Of a stretch of DNA of 6,926 bases, positions 1-5,699 are shown piece by piece (the stretch's first letter is position 1; each line of letters opens with the position of its first letter). A program made the position numbers and the translations under genes. The notes below the pieces were generated by a model. It worked only from the letters and a program-made list of their open reading frames with translations. It did no database searches and was not told the origin of the DNA. Source of the DNA: OLB16 sp964481775 (GTDB lineage Bacteria; Hinthialibacterota; Hinthialibacteria; OLB16); contig CAYZUX010000282.1 of the NCBI GenBank assembly GCA_964481775.1, positions 1-6,926 of the forward strand. Reading direction: 5' to 3'.

Positions 1-1
1 C

Positions 2-2401
2 AAACTGACCCGCGCCGGTTACCGGGTGGCAATCTGTGAACAGACCGAGGATGCCTCCAAGGCCAAGGGACTGGTCAAACGGGATGTGGTCCGGACTGTC
101 ACTCCCGGCACCCTGGTCGAGGCTGAGGGTATCGAGGGGGCGGAGAACAATTACCTCGCCTCGATTGTGGAGTCTCCGCCGGATGGCTTTGGCCTCGCGG
201 TGGTGGATGTTTCCACTGGCGAGTTCCGCGCTACTGCCTTGAGACTGCGTCGCGGTGAGGCTCCCGGTGAGTGCTCTGAATTGTCAGCTGAGCTTTCCAA
301 AATCCGTCCCAGTGAGATCCTCATCTCCCAGGATGCTCTCGATACTCAGGCTCTCCTTGAACCCCATTTGCGGCGTGGAGGGTGTGTCCTGACCCGCCGT
401 CCACCACGGGCCTTCGCTCCTGCACAGAATGATGGGGTCGATCTGGAAAAACCTCATCCCGAACTCTCCCAGCGTGAGGTCCTGCTTGCTCGCAGAGCCG
501 CCGGAGCAGTCCTCGATTACCTTGCTGAAACCCACAAGTTCAGCAACAACCCGGTCCTCTCTCTGGCCTTGTATCGGCCCGCTGCCTTCATGGGCCTCGA
601 TTCCGCGACCGAACGGAACCTGGAATTGGTTGCCAATCTGCGGGATGGAGGTCGTAAAGGGACGCTTCTCTCCGTGTTGGACCGTACTCGCACCGCCATG
701 GGAGCACGCGAACTCAGGCAATGGTTGTTGCGCCCTCTGCTCGACCTCTCCGAGATCCGCCGCCGTCAGGATGCCATCGCTGGCTTCCTCCAGCAGCCGC
801 ACTATGCGGAAAGACTCTCTGATACCTTGCGTCAGGTCCGTGACCTTGAACGCCTGCTTTCACGGATCACCTACCGGACCGCCGGACCGCGTGATCTCAA
901 GGCCCTGCAGGTCTCTCTTTCCGTGCTTCCGGAAATTTCCACGCTATTTGCCACCTTTTTGCCTGGTGCCGGAACCGCGGCTGGCTGGTTTGCCCCGCTC
1001 GATGATCTGGCGCAACTTCGCGAACTGCTCCAAACCGCTTTGGTGGAAGAACCACCTTACACCGCGCGCGAGGGGGGGATCTTCGCTGAGGGCTACCATG
1101 CTGAACTGGATGAGCTGCGTGGCATCAACCGGGGCGGGAAGGAGTGGATTCTCGACCTTCAGGCCCGCGAACGTCAACGCACCGGCATCGCCACCCTGAA
1201 AATCAGCTACAACAAAGTCTTTGGGTACTATATCGAAATCACCTCTGCCCACCGGGAACGGGTTCCTCCAGAGTATGTCCGCAAGCAGACCCTGGTGAAT
1301 GCCGAACGGTACATCACGCCTGAGCTCAAGGAGTATGAAAACAAGGTTCTTACCGCCCAGGACCGGATCATCGAGATTGAGAGGAACCTCTTTGCGGAGC
1401 TCCTGGTCCGTGTGAGCGAGGATGCCGAAAGAATCCTTGCGGTGGCGCGTCGTCTGGCATGTGCCGATGCTCTCCTCTCGCTCTCGATGGTTGCTTTGGA
1501 GAATGGTTATTGCCGTCCGGAGATGGATGAGAGTGATGGCATTGAGATCCACGATGGACGCCATCCCACACTGGATCACTCGGCGATGGTGGACCGCTTC
1601 GTGCCCAATGATACCCGCCTGGATCATGAGAAAAACCAGGTGCTGCTGATCACCGGCCCGAACATGGGCGGAAAGTCAACCTACATCCGCCAGGTGGCAT
1701 TGCTGGTGCTCATGGCGCAGATGGGGTCTTACATTCCTGCCAGGAGTGCGCGCATCGGGCTGGTCGACCGGATCTTCTCGAGAGTGGGAGCCACCGACAA
1801 CCTGTTCGGCGGGCAATCGACCTTCATGGTCGAGATGAGTGAGACCGCTACGATCTTACGCAATGCCTCGCCGCGCAGCCTGGTGATTCTGGATGAGATC
1901 GGGCGCGGCACCGCCACCTATGATGGCATCAGCCTGGCCTGGGCCATTGCGGAATTTCTGCTCTCCATCGGCAGGACCGGGGTGAAGACCCTTTTTGCCA
2001 CGCATTACCATGAGATGGCGGAGCTTGAGGAGCGTCACGAACGAGTCCGCAACTTCCATGCGGCAGCTGCCGAGCAGGATGGCAAGGTCACCTTCCTTTA
2101 CCAGATCGTACCTGGTTGCAGCGATCACAGCTATGGCATCCATGTTGCCGAACTGGCGGGAATTCCCAGGCAGGTCACACGCCGTGCCGCACGGATTCTC
2201 GAGCAGCTCGAATCCGGCGAATTCCATCAACGACAGAAAGCAAGGAACAGCGGAGAGAATGGAATGCAGCTGACCCTCTTCAATCTGCTGGAAGATCCGC
2301 TCTCCAAGGAACTCCGAGACCTCGCCCCCGAGGAAATGACCCCCTTGGAGGCGTTGCAAACCCTGGACCGGATTGTGAAGAAGGCACGGGGGGAAGCGTA
2401 A
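2..2401 (+). CDS. mutS: DNA mismatch repair ATPase MutS, 5'-truncated by the window edge
   Basis: MutS binds mispaired or looped-out bases as a dimer and, using ATP, starts methyl-independent or MutL-dependent repair in the cytoplasm. The open frame runs in from the left edge. The first visible residues, KLTRAGYRVAICEQTED, match the end of the mismatch-binding domain, so roughly 75-85 N-terminal residues, including the Phe-X-Glu mismatch wedge, lie outside. Numbering from the in-frame GTG at 26: lever/core motif around LDRTRTAMG (about 218-226); clamp region beginning near FGYYIEIT (399); Walker A GPNMGGKST at 544 (bases 1655-1681); Walker B with the signature following it, LDEIGRGTATYDG, D at 623; H-loop ATHYHE with H at 660. 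The C-terminus has the typical acidic/Leu tail with TPLEAL. Visible length is 799 residues, giving a normal full length of about 880. No frameshift or missing catalytic residue was seen. It is the first gene in view and converges with the methyltransferase. Confidence 0.97.
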   Translation, partial: KLTRAGYRVAICEQTEDASKAKGLVKRDVVRTVTPGTLVEAEGIEGAENNYLASIVESPPDGFGLAVVDVSTGEFRATALRLRRGEAPGECSELSAELSKIRPSEILISQDALDTQALLEPHLRRGGCVLTRRPPRAFAPAQNDGVDLEKPHPELSQREVLLARRAAGAVLDYLAETHKFSNNPVLSLALYRPAAFMGLDSATERNLELVANLRDGGRKGTLLSVLDRTRTAMGARELRQWLLRPLLDLSEIRRRQDAIAGFLQQPHYAERLSDTLRQVRDLERLLSRITYRTAGPRDLKALQVSLSVLPEISTLFATFLPGAGTAAGWFAPLDDLAQLRELLQTALVEEPPYTAREGGIFAEGYHAELDELRGINRGGKEWILDLQARERQRTGIATLKISYNKVFGYYIEITSAHRERVPPEYVRKQTLVNAERYITPELKEYENKVLTAQDRIIEIERNLFAELLVRVSEDAERILAVARRLACADALLSLSMVALENGYCRPEMDESDGIEIHDGRHPTLDHSAMVDRFVPNDTRLDHEKNQVLLITGPNMGGKSTYIRQVALLVLMAQMGSYIPARSARIGLVDRIFSRVGATDNLFGGQSTFMVEMSETATILRNASPRSLVILDEIGRGTATYDGISLAWAIAEFLLSIGRTGVKTLFATHYHEMAELEERHERVRNFHAAAAEQDGKVTFLYQIVPGCSDHSYGIHVAELAGIPRQVTRRAARILEQLESGEFHQRQKARNSGENGMQLTLFNLLEDPLSKELRDLAPEEMTPLEALQTLDRIVKKARGEA

Positions 2402-2416
2402 ACTAACATACCAGCT

Positions 2417-2441
2417 CGCCCAGCAGTTGCACTGCTGGGCG
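2417..2441. repeat. Hairpin 1 of the post-mutS array (11-bp perfect stem)
   Basis: CGCCCAGCAGT pairs perfectly with ACTGCTGGGCG around the three-base loop TGC (2428-2430). It lies 16 bases after the mutS stop. No T-run follows (GGAACCC comes next), so it is not a classical intrinsic terminator, although it could protect the mutS mRNA 3' end. Its loop-closing core AGT/ACT is shared with the next three hairpins. Confidence 0.85.
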
Positions 2442-2452
2442 GAACCCTTCTG

Positions 2453-2469
2453 GCGGAGTTGAACTCCGC
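2453..2469. repeat. Hairpin 2 of the post-mutS array
   Basis: GCGGAGT pairs with ACTCCGC around the loop TGA (2460-2462), and two G-T wobble pairs can extend it outward. An alternative outer stem, TCTGGCG (2449-2455) with CGCCAGA (2479-2485), shares bases with this stem. The two forms therefore compete at the base. Confidence 0.8.
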
Positions 2470-2495
2470 TGGATGTCACGCCAGAGTGGAGCCGC

Positions 2496-2514
2496 GTGGG
2501 AGTGCAACTCCCAC
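2496..2514. repeat. Hairpin 3 of the post-mutS array
   Basis: GTGGGAGT pairs perfectly with ACTCCCAC (8 bp) around the loop GCA (2504-2506). The inner core GGAGTGCAACTCC matches hairpin 4 at 12 of 13 positions and hairpin 2 at 11 of 13, while the outer stem bases differ and still pair. Confidence 0.85.
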
Positions 2515-2523
2515 AGAAGGCCT

Positions 2524-2550
2524 TGGCACCGGAGTGCAAATCCGGCGCCA
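2524..2550. repeat. Hairpin 4 of the post-mutS array
   Basis: TGGC pairs with GCCA and CCGGA with TCCGG, separated by one A-C mismatch. The inner T-A pair closes the loop GCA (2536-2538), next to one G-A mismatch. Its loop centre (2537) is 32 bases from that of hairpin 3 (2505), the same distance as between hairpins 1 (2429) and 2 (2461). Confidence 0.75.
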
Positions 2551-2571
2551 GCTCATAAGACCTATTTTCAT

Positions 2572-2596
2572 GCTTTGCGGGTGTCGCAAAGCGACA
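2572..2596. other. Two mutually exclusive hairpins between convergent genes
   Basis: GCTTTGCG (2572-2579) pairs with CGCAAAGC (2585-2592) around a five-base loop. Alternatively TGTCGC (2582-2587) pairs with GCGACA (2591-2596) around AAA. The two cannot form together because they share CGC and GC. No T-run follows on either strand, so a classical terminator is not supported. The site lies 21 bases beyond the methyltransferase stop codon, on that gene's 3' side. Confidence 0.6.
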
Positions 2597-2616
2597 TGAC
2601 TACTCCGGCGTCTCTC

Positions 2617-3258
2617 TCAACCCCGCCGCCCTGTCATCAGGAACACTGGAAACTCACGCATCTCCCCGCTTGCAATGGGTTTGTAAATGAGATGGGCGGT
2701 GACCGTTTTCAGATCAGTAAAACCATTCCGCTGTGCCTGATCCATCAACTCATCCCGGTCAAAGCCATGGTGGAAGACGTTTTCAGCGGTATCGGGCCCG
2801 TGAAAAACTCCCGGTTCAGTGTCGAGATCGGAGACGGCGAGAACTCCACCGGGGTACAACAGCTGGTGAAAGGATTTCAGCAGCGTGTCAATCTGTTCGA
2901 CATGATGCATGACCATGTTTGCAACAATCAGATGATAATGTTCCTGAGGCAAAGGATCCTTCTGGAGATCGAGTCTTTGTGTCCGCATCCGTTCAATCCC
3001 GCCGTTCCGGATTTTTTCCTCCAGGACCCTGAGCATCCCCTCTGAGCTATCAGCCCCCATGACAGTGTGGACATGGGGAAGCAGGAAAAGTCCCAACAAC
3101 CCGGTTCCGCAACCATAATCCAGCACCTCCATGTCCTGAGTGAGGTTCACTTGCTGAAGAATTGCCTCCCCCACTCCCCGCGCCAGTTCCACCCGATGCG
3201 GCAAGCTCTCCCAGGTGGCCGCAGCTTCATCAAATCGATTTGCTTTTGGTTCAATCAC
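2617..3258 (-). CDS. Class I SAM-dependent methyltransferase (UbiE/Methyltransf_11-like)
   Basis: This is a soluble methyl transferase of 213 residues using S-adenosylmethionine; its substrate cannot be told from sequence. Motif I, EVLDYGCGTG, sits at 44-53 and binds SAM. The acidic end of strand 2 is D70 (ADSSEGML) and would hold the ribose hydroxyls. D97 in RLDL is near the adenine site, and the strand-4 motif IVANMVMHH is at 111-119, followed by the post-motif LLYPGGVLAVSDLD (133-146). The N-terminal NRFDEAAATWE is typical of a common stand-alone family annotated only as class I methyltransferase. The start is GTG at 3258, chosen because AAGGAG lies 9 bases upstream on the minus strand. 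The gene converges with mutS and diverges from the nitroreductase gene. No membrane segment or signal peptide is present. Confidence 0.88.
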   Translation of the reverse strand: MIEPKANRFDEAAATWESLPHRVELARGVGEAILQQVNLTQDMEVLDYGCGTGLLGLFLLPHVHTVMGADSSEGMLRVLEEKIRNGGIERMRTQRLDLQKDPLPQEHYHLIVANMVMHHVEQIDTLLKSFHQLLYPGGVLAVSDLDTEPGVFHGPDTAENVFHHGFDRDELMDQAQRNGFTDLKTVTAHLIYKPIASGEMREFPVFLMTGRRG

Positions 3259-3318
3259 AATGGTGCTCTCCTTGAGAATGTGCCATTAGCCTATCGGGCG
3301 TTAACAATGGGGAGACCC

Positions 3319-3328
3319 GCAAGCTTGC
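3319..3328. promoter_or_regulatory. 10-bp palindrome GCAAGCTTGC, candidate operator
   Basis: This is a perfect palindrome in the 140-bp region between the divergent methyltransferase and nitroreductase genes. It overlaps the candidate -35 box (3325-3330), so a protein bound here would block that promoter. No regulator gene lies in the window to assign to it. Confidence 0.35.
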
Positions 3329-3353
3329 CGCATGGATACCGCGTCCTTACAAT
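3325..3353 (+). promoter_or_regulatory. Candidate sigma70-type promoter for the nitroreductase-rtcB genes
   Basis: TTGCCG (3325-3330, 4 of 6 consensus bases) and TACAAT (3348-3353, 5 of 6) are separated by exactly 17 bases. Transcription would start near 3360. That supports the ATG at 3399 over the in-frame ATG at 3357, which would fall upstream of the transcript. Confidence 0.5.
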
Positions 3354-3398
3354 GGCATGACTTGCTACTTGATAAAAGAGGAAAGGGAAGACACCACC

Positions 3399-3929
3399 AT
3401 GGATGTTATGACAGCGATTCAGACACGGAGGAGTGTCAGAGCTTACAAACCTGATCCGGTGCCACCAGAGCTGCTTGAACAGGTGACCGAGGCACTCCGC
3501 CTGGCCCCTTCGGCCTGCAACTATCAACCCTGGCGTTTCATTTTGGTGACACAACCCGAGCTGATCAGGAAAGTGGCCCAGGTCTCCCACGCGCAGATGT
3601 TCATCGCCGAGGCACCGGTTATCGTGGTGGCTTGTGCGCTGACCGCTCAGGCCTATCCGCGCATGGGAGGCTACTGGAATTCGGCGGACATCGATGTGGC
3701 GATCGCCATGACGCACCTGACTCTTGCCGCCACAGAGGCAGGTCTGGGTACCTGTTGGATCGGTGCCTTTGAGGAGGGTGCGGTCAAAGACCTGCTCGGT
3801 ATCCCCAATGAGGCCAAGGTGGTGGCCATGACACCACTGGGCTGGCCGCGGGAACCCAGTCTGCTTCATCCGCTGGTCCCCGAGCAACGCAAGAGCCGGG
3901 ATGAAGTCTTTTCATATGATCACTATTGA
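3399..3929 (+). CDS. FMN-dependent nitroreductase family protein
   Basis: This 176-residue flavoenzyme should bind FMN as a dimer and use NAD(P)H to reduce nitro compounds, quinones or another acceptor; the natural substrate is unknown. The phosphate-binding RRSVRAY lies at 10-16, the flavin-contact motif APSACNYQPWRF at 36-47, the helix segment GLGTCWIGAF at 115-124, and the C-terminal LGWPREPS at 147-154. Length is normal for the small single-domain members. The ATG at 3399 is preferred because GAGG and AAGGGA lie 10-18 bases upstream; an in-frame ATG at 3357 would add 14 residues without family support. Its stop is 6 bases before the rtcB start, so the two are probably cotranscribed, although the nitroreductase has no obvious role in RNA repair. 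Confidence 0.9.
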   Translation: MDVMTAIQTRRSVRAYKPDPVPPELLEQVTEALRLAPSACNYQPWRFILVTQPELIRKVAQVSHAQMFIAEAPVIVVACALTAQAYPRMGGYWNSADIDVAIAMTHLTLAATEAGLGTCWIGAFEEGAVKDLLGIPNEAKVVAMTPLGWPREPSLLHPLVPEQRKSRDEVFSYDHY

Positions 3930-3935
3930 GAATTA

Positions 3936-5165
3936 TTGAGTCTGGGGCAAAAGGTGCCATACCAGGAAATTGATGGAATCCGCATCTGGGGACAACCCGA
4001 GGAGAGTGCGGTCAAGCAGATGCGCACCTGCTCTCGTACTGGAAATGTCCTTCAAACAGCCCTGATGGCCGATCACCATAAAGGCTACTCCCAACCCATC
4101 GGGGGAGTAGTGGCTTACCGGGACGCCGTCTCTCCCTCGGGAGTCGGGTATGATATCGCCTGCGGCAACAAGGCGGTCTGCACCAACCTGAAGATCCAGG
4201 AACTCCGCAAGGACCTTAAACCTTTATTGTTGGAAATTCAGCGGACCGTGGCTTTCGGAATTGGGCGCAAAAACCCGGAACCGGTGGAGCATGAGGTCCT
4301 CGAGGATGAGACCTGGCGGGAGCTGAAGGTTCTTCATCCGCTTCATGACCTTGCCCGCAGTCAGCTGGGCACGGTTGGAGGTGGTAACCATTATGTGGAT
4401 ATCCTCCATGACATCGCGACTCAGGAGGTCTGGGTCGCGGTTCACTTCGGGAGTCGTGGCTTCGGTCACAAAACCGCCAGCGGTTTCCTCAACCTGGCAG
4501 CAGGCCGTGCTTTTGATGGCAAAGCGCCGGGCGAAAACATGGACCAGCCACCCACCCTGTTGCCACTCAAGAGCCAACTTGGACAGGATTATCTTCAGGC
4601 GATGACCCTGGCGGGACGTTACGCTTACGCGGGCAGGGACTTTGTGGTGGCGCAAGTCCTGAAGGTCCTTGGAGCGCAGGTGACCTTCGAGGTTCACAAT
4701 CACCACAACTTCGCCTGGAAGGAGATCCATGAGGGGGAGGAGGTTTTTGTGATCCGTAAAGGGGCCACTCCCTGTTTTCCCGGCCAGCTCGGTTTCATCG
4801 GTGGTTCGATGGGAGATATCTCGGCGGTGGTGCGCGGTAAGCAGTCCGTGGAAGCAGCCAAGTCGTTATATTCCACTGTCCATGGTGCGGGACGTGTCAT
4901 GAGCCGTACCCAGGCTGCGGGGAAGCTCAACTGGAAAACACGCACCCGTTCAGGGGGATTGATCAGCCGCGAGCAGATGATGGCAGCGCTCAAGGAATTT
5001 GGGGTGGAACTCATTGGCGGAGGAACCGATGAAAGCCCCTTTGTCTACCGCCGCCTCCAGGATGTCCTCGATGCCCATCGTGAGACCTTCGAGATCCTCC
5101 ACATCCTCCGCCCGGTGGGAGTCGTCATGGCGGGCGAAGATGAGTACGATCCGTATAAAGATTGA
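3936..5165 (+). CDS. rtcB: RtcB-family RNA ligase, DPYKD-tailed subfamily
   Basis: RtcB enzymes use GTP and manganese to join RNA 2',3'-cyclic-phosphate or 3'-phosphate ends to 5'-hydroxyl ends in RNA repair or tRNA splicing. Of 409 residues, the metal and guanylate motifs are all recognisable: DHHKGYSQPIGG (46-57), GYDIACGN with D73 and C76, GTVGGGNHYVD (145-155), VHFGSRG with H170, HNHHN (254-258), RKGATPCFPGQLGFIGGSMG (274-293), and HGAGRVMSR (316-324) with H316 as the expected guanylylated histidine. The usual terminal VKG is replaced by VMAG plus EDEYDPYKD. From memory this tail is typical of one bacterial subfamily, so it is not damage. The start is uncertain. TTG at 3936 has a poor ribosome site, while GTG at 3954, giving 403 residues, has GGGG 6 bases upstream. 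Ligase activity is inferred from family membership. Confidence 0.93.
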   Translation: MSLGQKVPYQEIDGIRIWGQPEESAVKQMRTCSRTGNVLQTALMADHHKGYSQPIGGVVAYRDAVSPSGVGYDIACGNKAVCTNLKIQELRKDLKPLLLEIQRTVAFGIGRKNPEPVEHEVLEDETWRELKVLHPLHDLARSQLGTVGGGNHYVDILHDIATQEVWVAVHFGSRGFGHKTASGFLNLAAGRAFDGKAPGENMDQPPTLLPLKSQLGQDYLQAMTLAGRYAYAGRDFVVAQVLKVLGAQVTFEVHNHHNFAWKEIHEGEEVFVIRKGATPCFPGQLGFIGGSMGDISAVVRGKQSVEAAKSLYSTVHGAGRVMSRTQAAGKLNWKTRTRSGGLISREQMMAALKEFGVELIGGGTDESPFVYRRLQDVLDAHRETFEILHILRPVGVVMAGEDEYDPYKD

Positions 5166-5196
5166 GACCATGTTTTTTCTTTTTGGCAATTGATTT

Positions 5197-5203
5197 AGGA
5201 GGA
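5197..5203 (+). promoter_or_regulatory. Strong ribosome binding site of hicB
   Basis: AGGAGGA lies 7 bases before the ATG at 5211 and is the best Shine-Dalgarno match in the window. The gap after rtcB (5166-5210) contains no convincing promoter, so strong translation would have to act on a transcript begun upstream or within rtcB. Confidence 0.8.
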
Positions 5204-5210
5204 AACAGCG

Positions 5211-5444
5211 ATGAAAAACCGCCACTATTTCCAAGTAATCGTTGAACAGGATGAGGCTGGCTTCTTCATTGCTGAGTGTCCCGCCCTCAAGGCCTGTTAC
5301 ACCCAGGGGAAGACCTATGAGGAAGCCATCGAGAATATCAAGGATGTGATATCCTTGTGCTTGGAGGATTACACCGCCAAGGGAAAAAGTATTCCACGGC
5401 AGGCCGAAATTATTGGAGTTAGGCGTTTGGAGATTTCTGTATGA
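5211..5444 (+). CDS. hicB: HicB-family antitoxin, short form
   Basis: HicB antitoxins have a degenerate RNase H-like fold that covers the active site of the HicA toxin. The 77-residue product shows the family pattern: a YFQVIVEQDEAGFFIAECPAL opening strand pair split by a turn (6-26), then YTQGKTYEEAIENIKDVISLCLEDY (30-54), the conserved helix. The protein ends shortly after ISV and carries no C-terminal helix-turn-helix or ribbon-helix-helix domain. It would therefore need another route to repress its own promoter than the longer HicB forms use. Its last four bases overlap the hicA start (ATGA), which suggests coupled translation with antitoxin made first. Hand-counted GC falls to about 48 % in its second half. 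Confidence 0.88.
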   Translation: MKNRHYFQVIVEQDEAGFFIAECPALKACYTQGKTYEEAIENIKDVISLCLEDYTAKGKSIPRQAEIIGVRRLEISV

Positions 5445-5680
5445 CTCCGAAGGGCTTTCCAGTCCTTAAGCCCAGGGAGGTTATACGGTTACTTGAGACA
5501 TTGGGATTCAATCTTCTCCGGAAATCGAAAGGCAGTCATTGGCAATTCGAGCATCCGGATGGAAGGAGGGTCACTGTGCCAGTTCATCGGGGACGGGATA
5601 TTGGACCGGGATTGCTAAGGAAGATTATGCGGGACGCGGAGGTGGAGTTGGAGCAATTGGAGGAACTCCTGAACCTGTAG
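5441..5680 (+). CDS. hicA: HicA-family mRNA interferase toxin
   Basis: HicA is a small double-stranded-RNA-binding-fold ribonuclease that stops growth by cleaving mRNAs when HicB is lost. The 79-residue product has the whole family pattern: VIRLLETLGFNLLRKSKGSH (14-33) with catalytic H33, then WQFEHPDGRRVTVPVHRGRDIG (34-55) and LLRKIMRDAEVEL (58-70). The active-site histidine is intact and the frame is open, so the toxin looks functional. The ATG overlaps the hicB stop by 4 bases. No independent Shine-Dalgarno stands out, which fits translational coupling. One line counted by hand (5461-5520) has 28 G+C in 60 bases, clearly below mutS (35 of 60 at 1681-1740) and rtcB (34 of 60 at 4381-4440), a hint of horizontal origin. 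Confidence 0.9.
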   Translation: MTPKGFPVLKPREVIRLLETLGFNLLRKSKGSHWQFEHPDGRRVTVPVHRGRDIGPGLLRKIMRDAEVELEQLEELLNL

Positions 5681-5699
5681 TCACCTCACTGAATGAACC

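Larger units (their letters stand above)
3257..3355. repeat. Three direct copies of ACAATGG in a divergent control region
   Basis: ACAATGG occurs in the same orientation at 3257-3263, 3304-3310 and 3349-3355, with start-to-start spacings of 47 and 45 bases. The first touches the methyltransferase start codon and the third overlaps the candidate -10 box of the nitroreductase promoter. A role as regulator boxes is an inference from this placement. Confidence 0.45.

Noticed and set aside
1072..1078. Seven-base homopolymers (G7 in mutS; also C7 at 5888-5894 and G7 at 6230-6236 in the permease gene) as phase-variable tracts
   Set aside because: At this GC content about two such runs are expected by chance in a window this size; all frames are intact and the tracts are short.
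944..1627. Minus-strand open frame of 227 codons opposite the MutS core
   Set aside because: It mirrors conserved mutS coding sequence, with low-complexity-like composition and no known motif.
1856..2539. Minus-strand open frame of 227 codons opposite the end of mutS
   Set aside because: It is antisense to conserved MutS ATPase and C-terminal coding sequence and starts in the hairpin array; no protein family was recognised.
2402..2616. CRISPR array or integron attC site
   Set aside because: The hairpin units lack identical repeats with unique spacers of constant size, and no paired RYYYAAC/GTTRRRY boxes were found.
2473..3045. Plus-strand open frame of 190 codons across the hairpin array and methyltransferase
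   Set aside because: It lies opposite a clear methyltransferase with all SAM motifs, begins inside the palindromic region and encodes no recognisable domain.
3357..3398. Upstream in-frame ATG as the start of the nitroreductase
   Set aside because: It would add 14 residues without family similarity, lies before the predicted transcription start, and the ATG at 3399 has the better ribosome site.
5173..5184. T-rich run after rtcB as an intrinsic terminator
   Set aside because: No stable hairpin is visible immediately before it, so a terminator is not supported.
5162..5190. Promoter for hicBA (TTGAGA, 17 bases, GGCAAT)
   Set aside because: The -10 matches only 3 of 6 positions, and the predicted start near 5197 would fall inside the Shine-Dalgarno of hicB.
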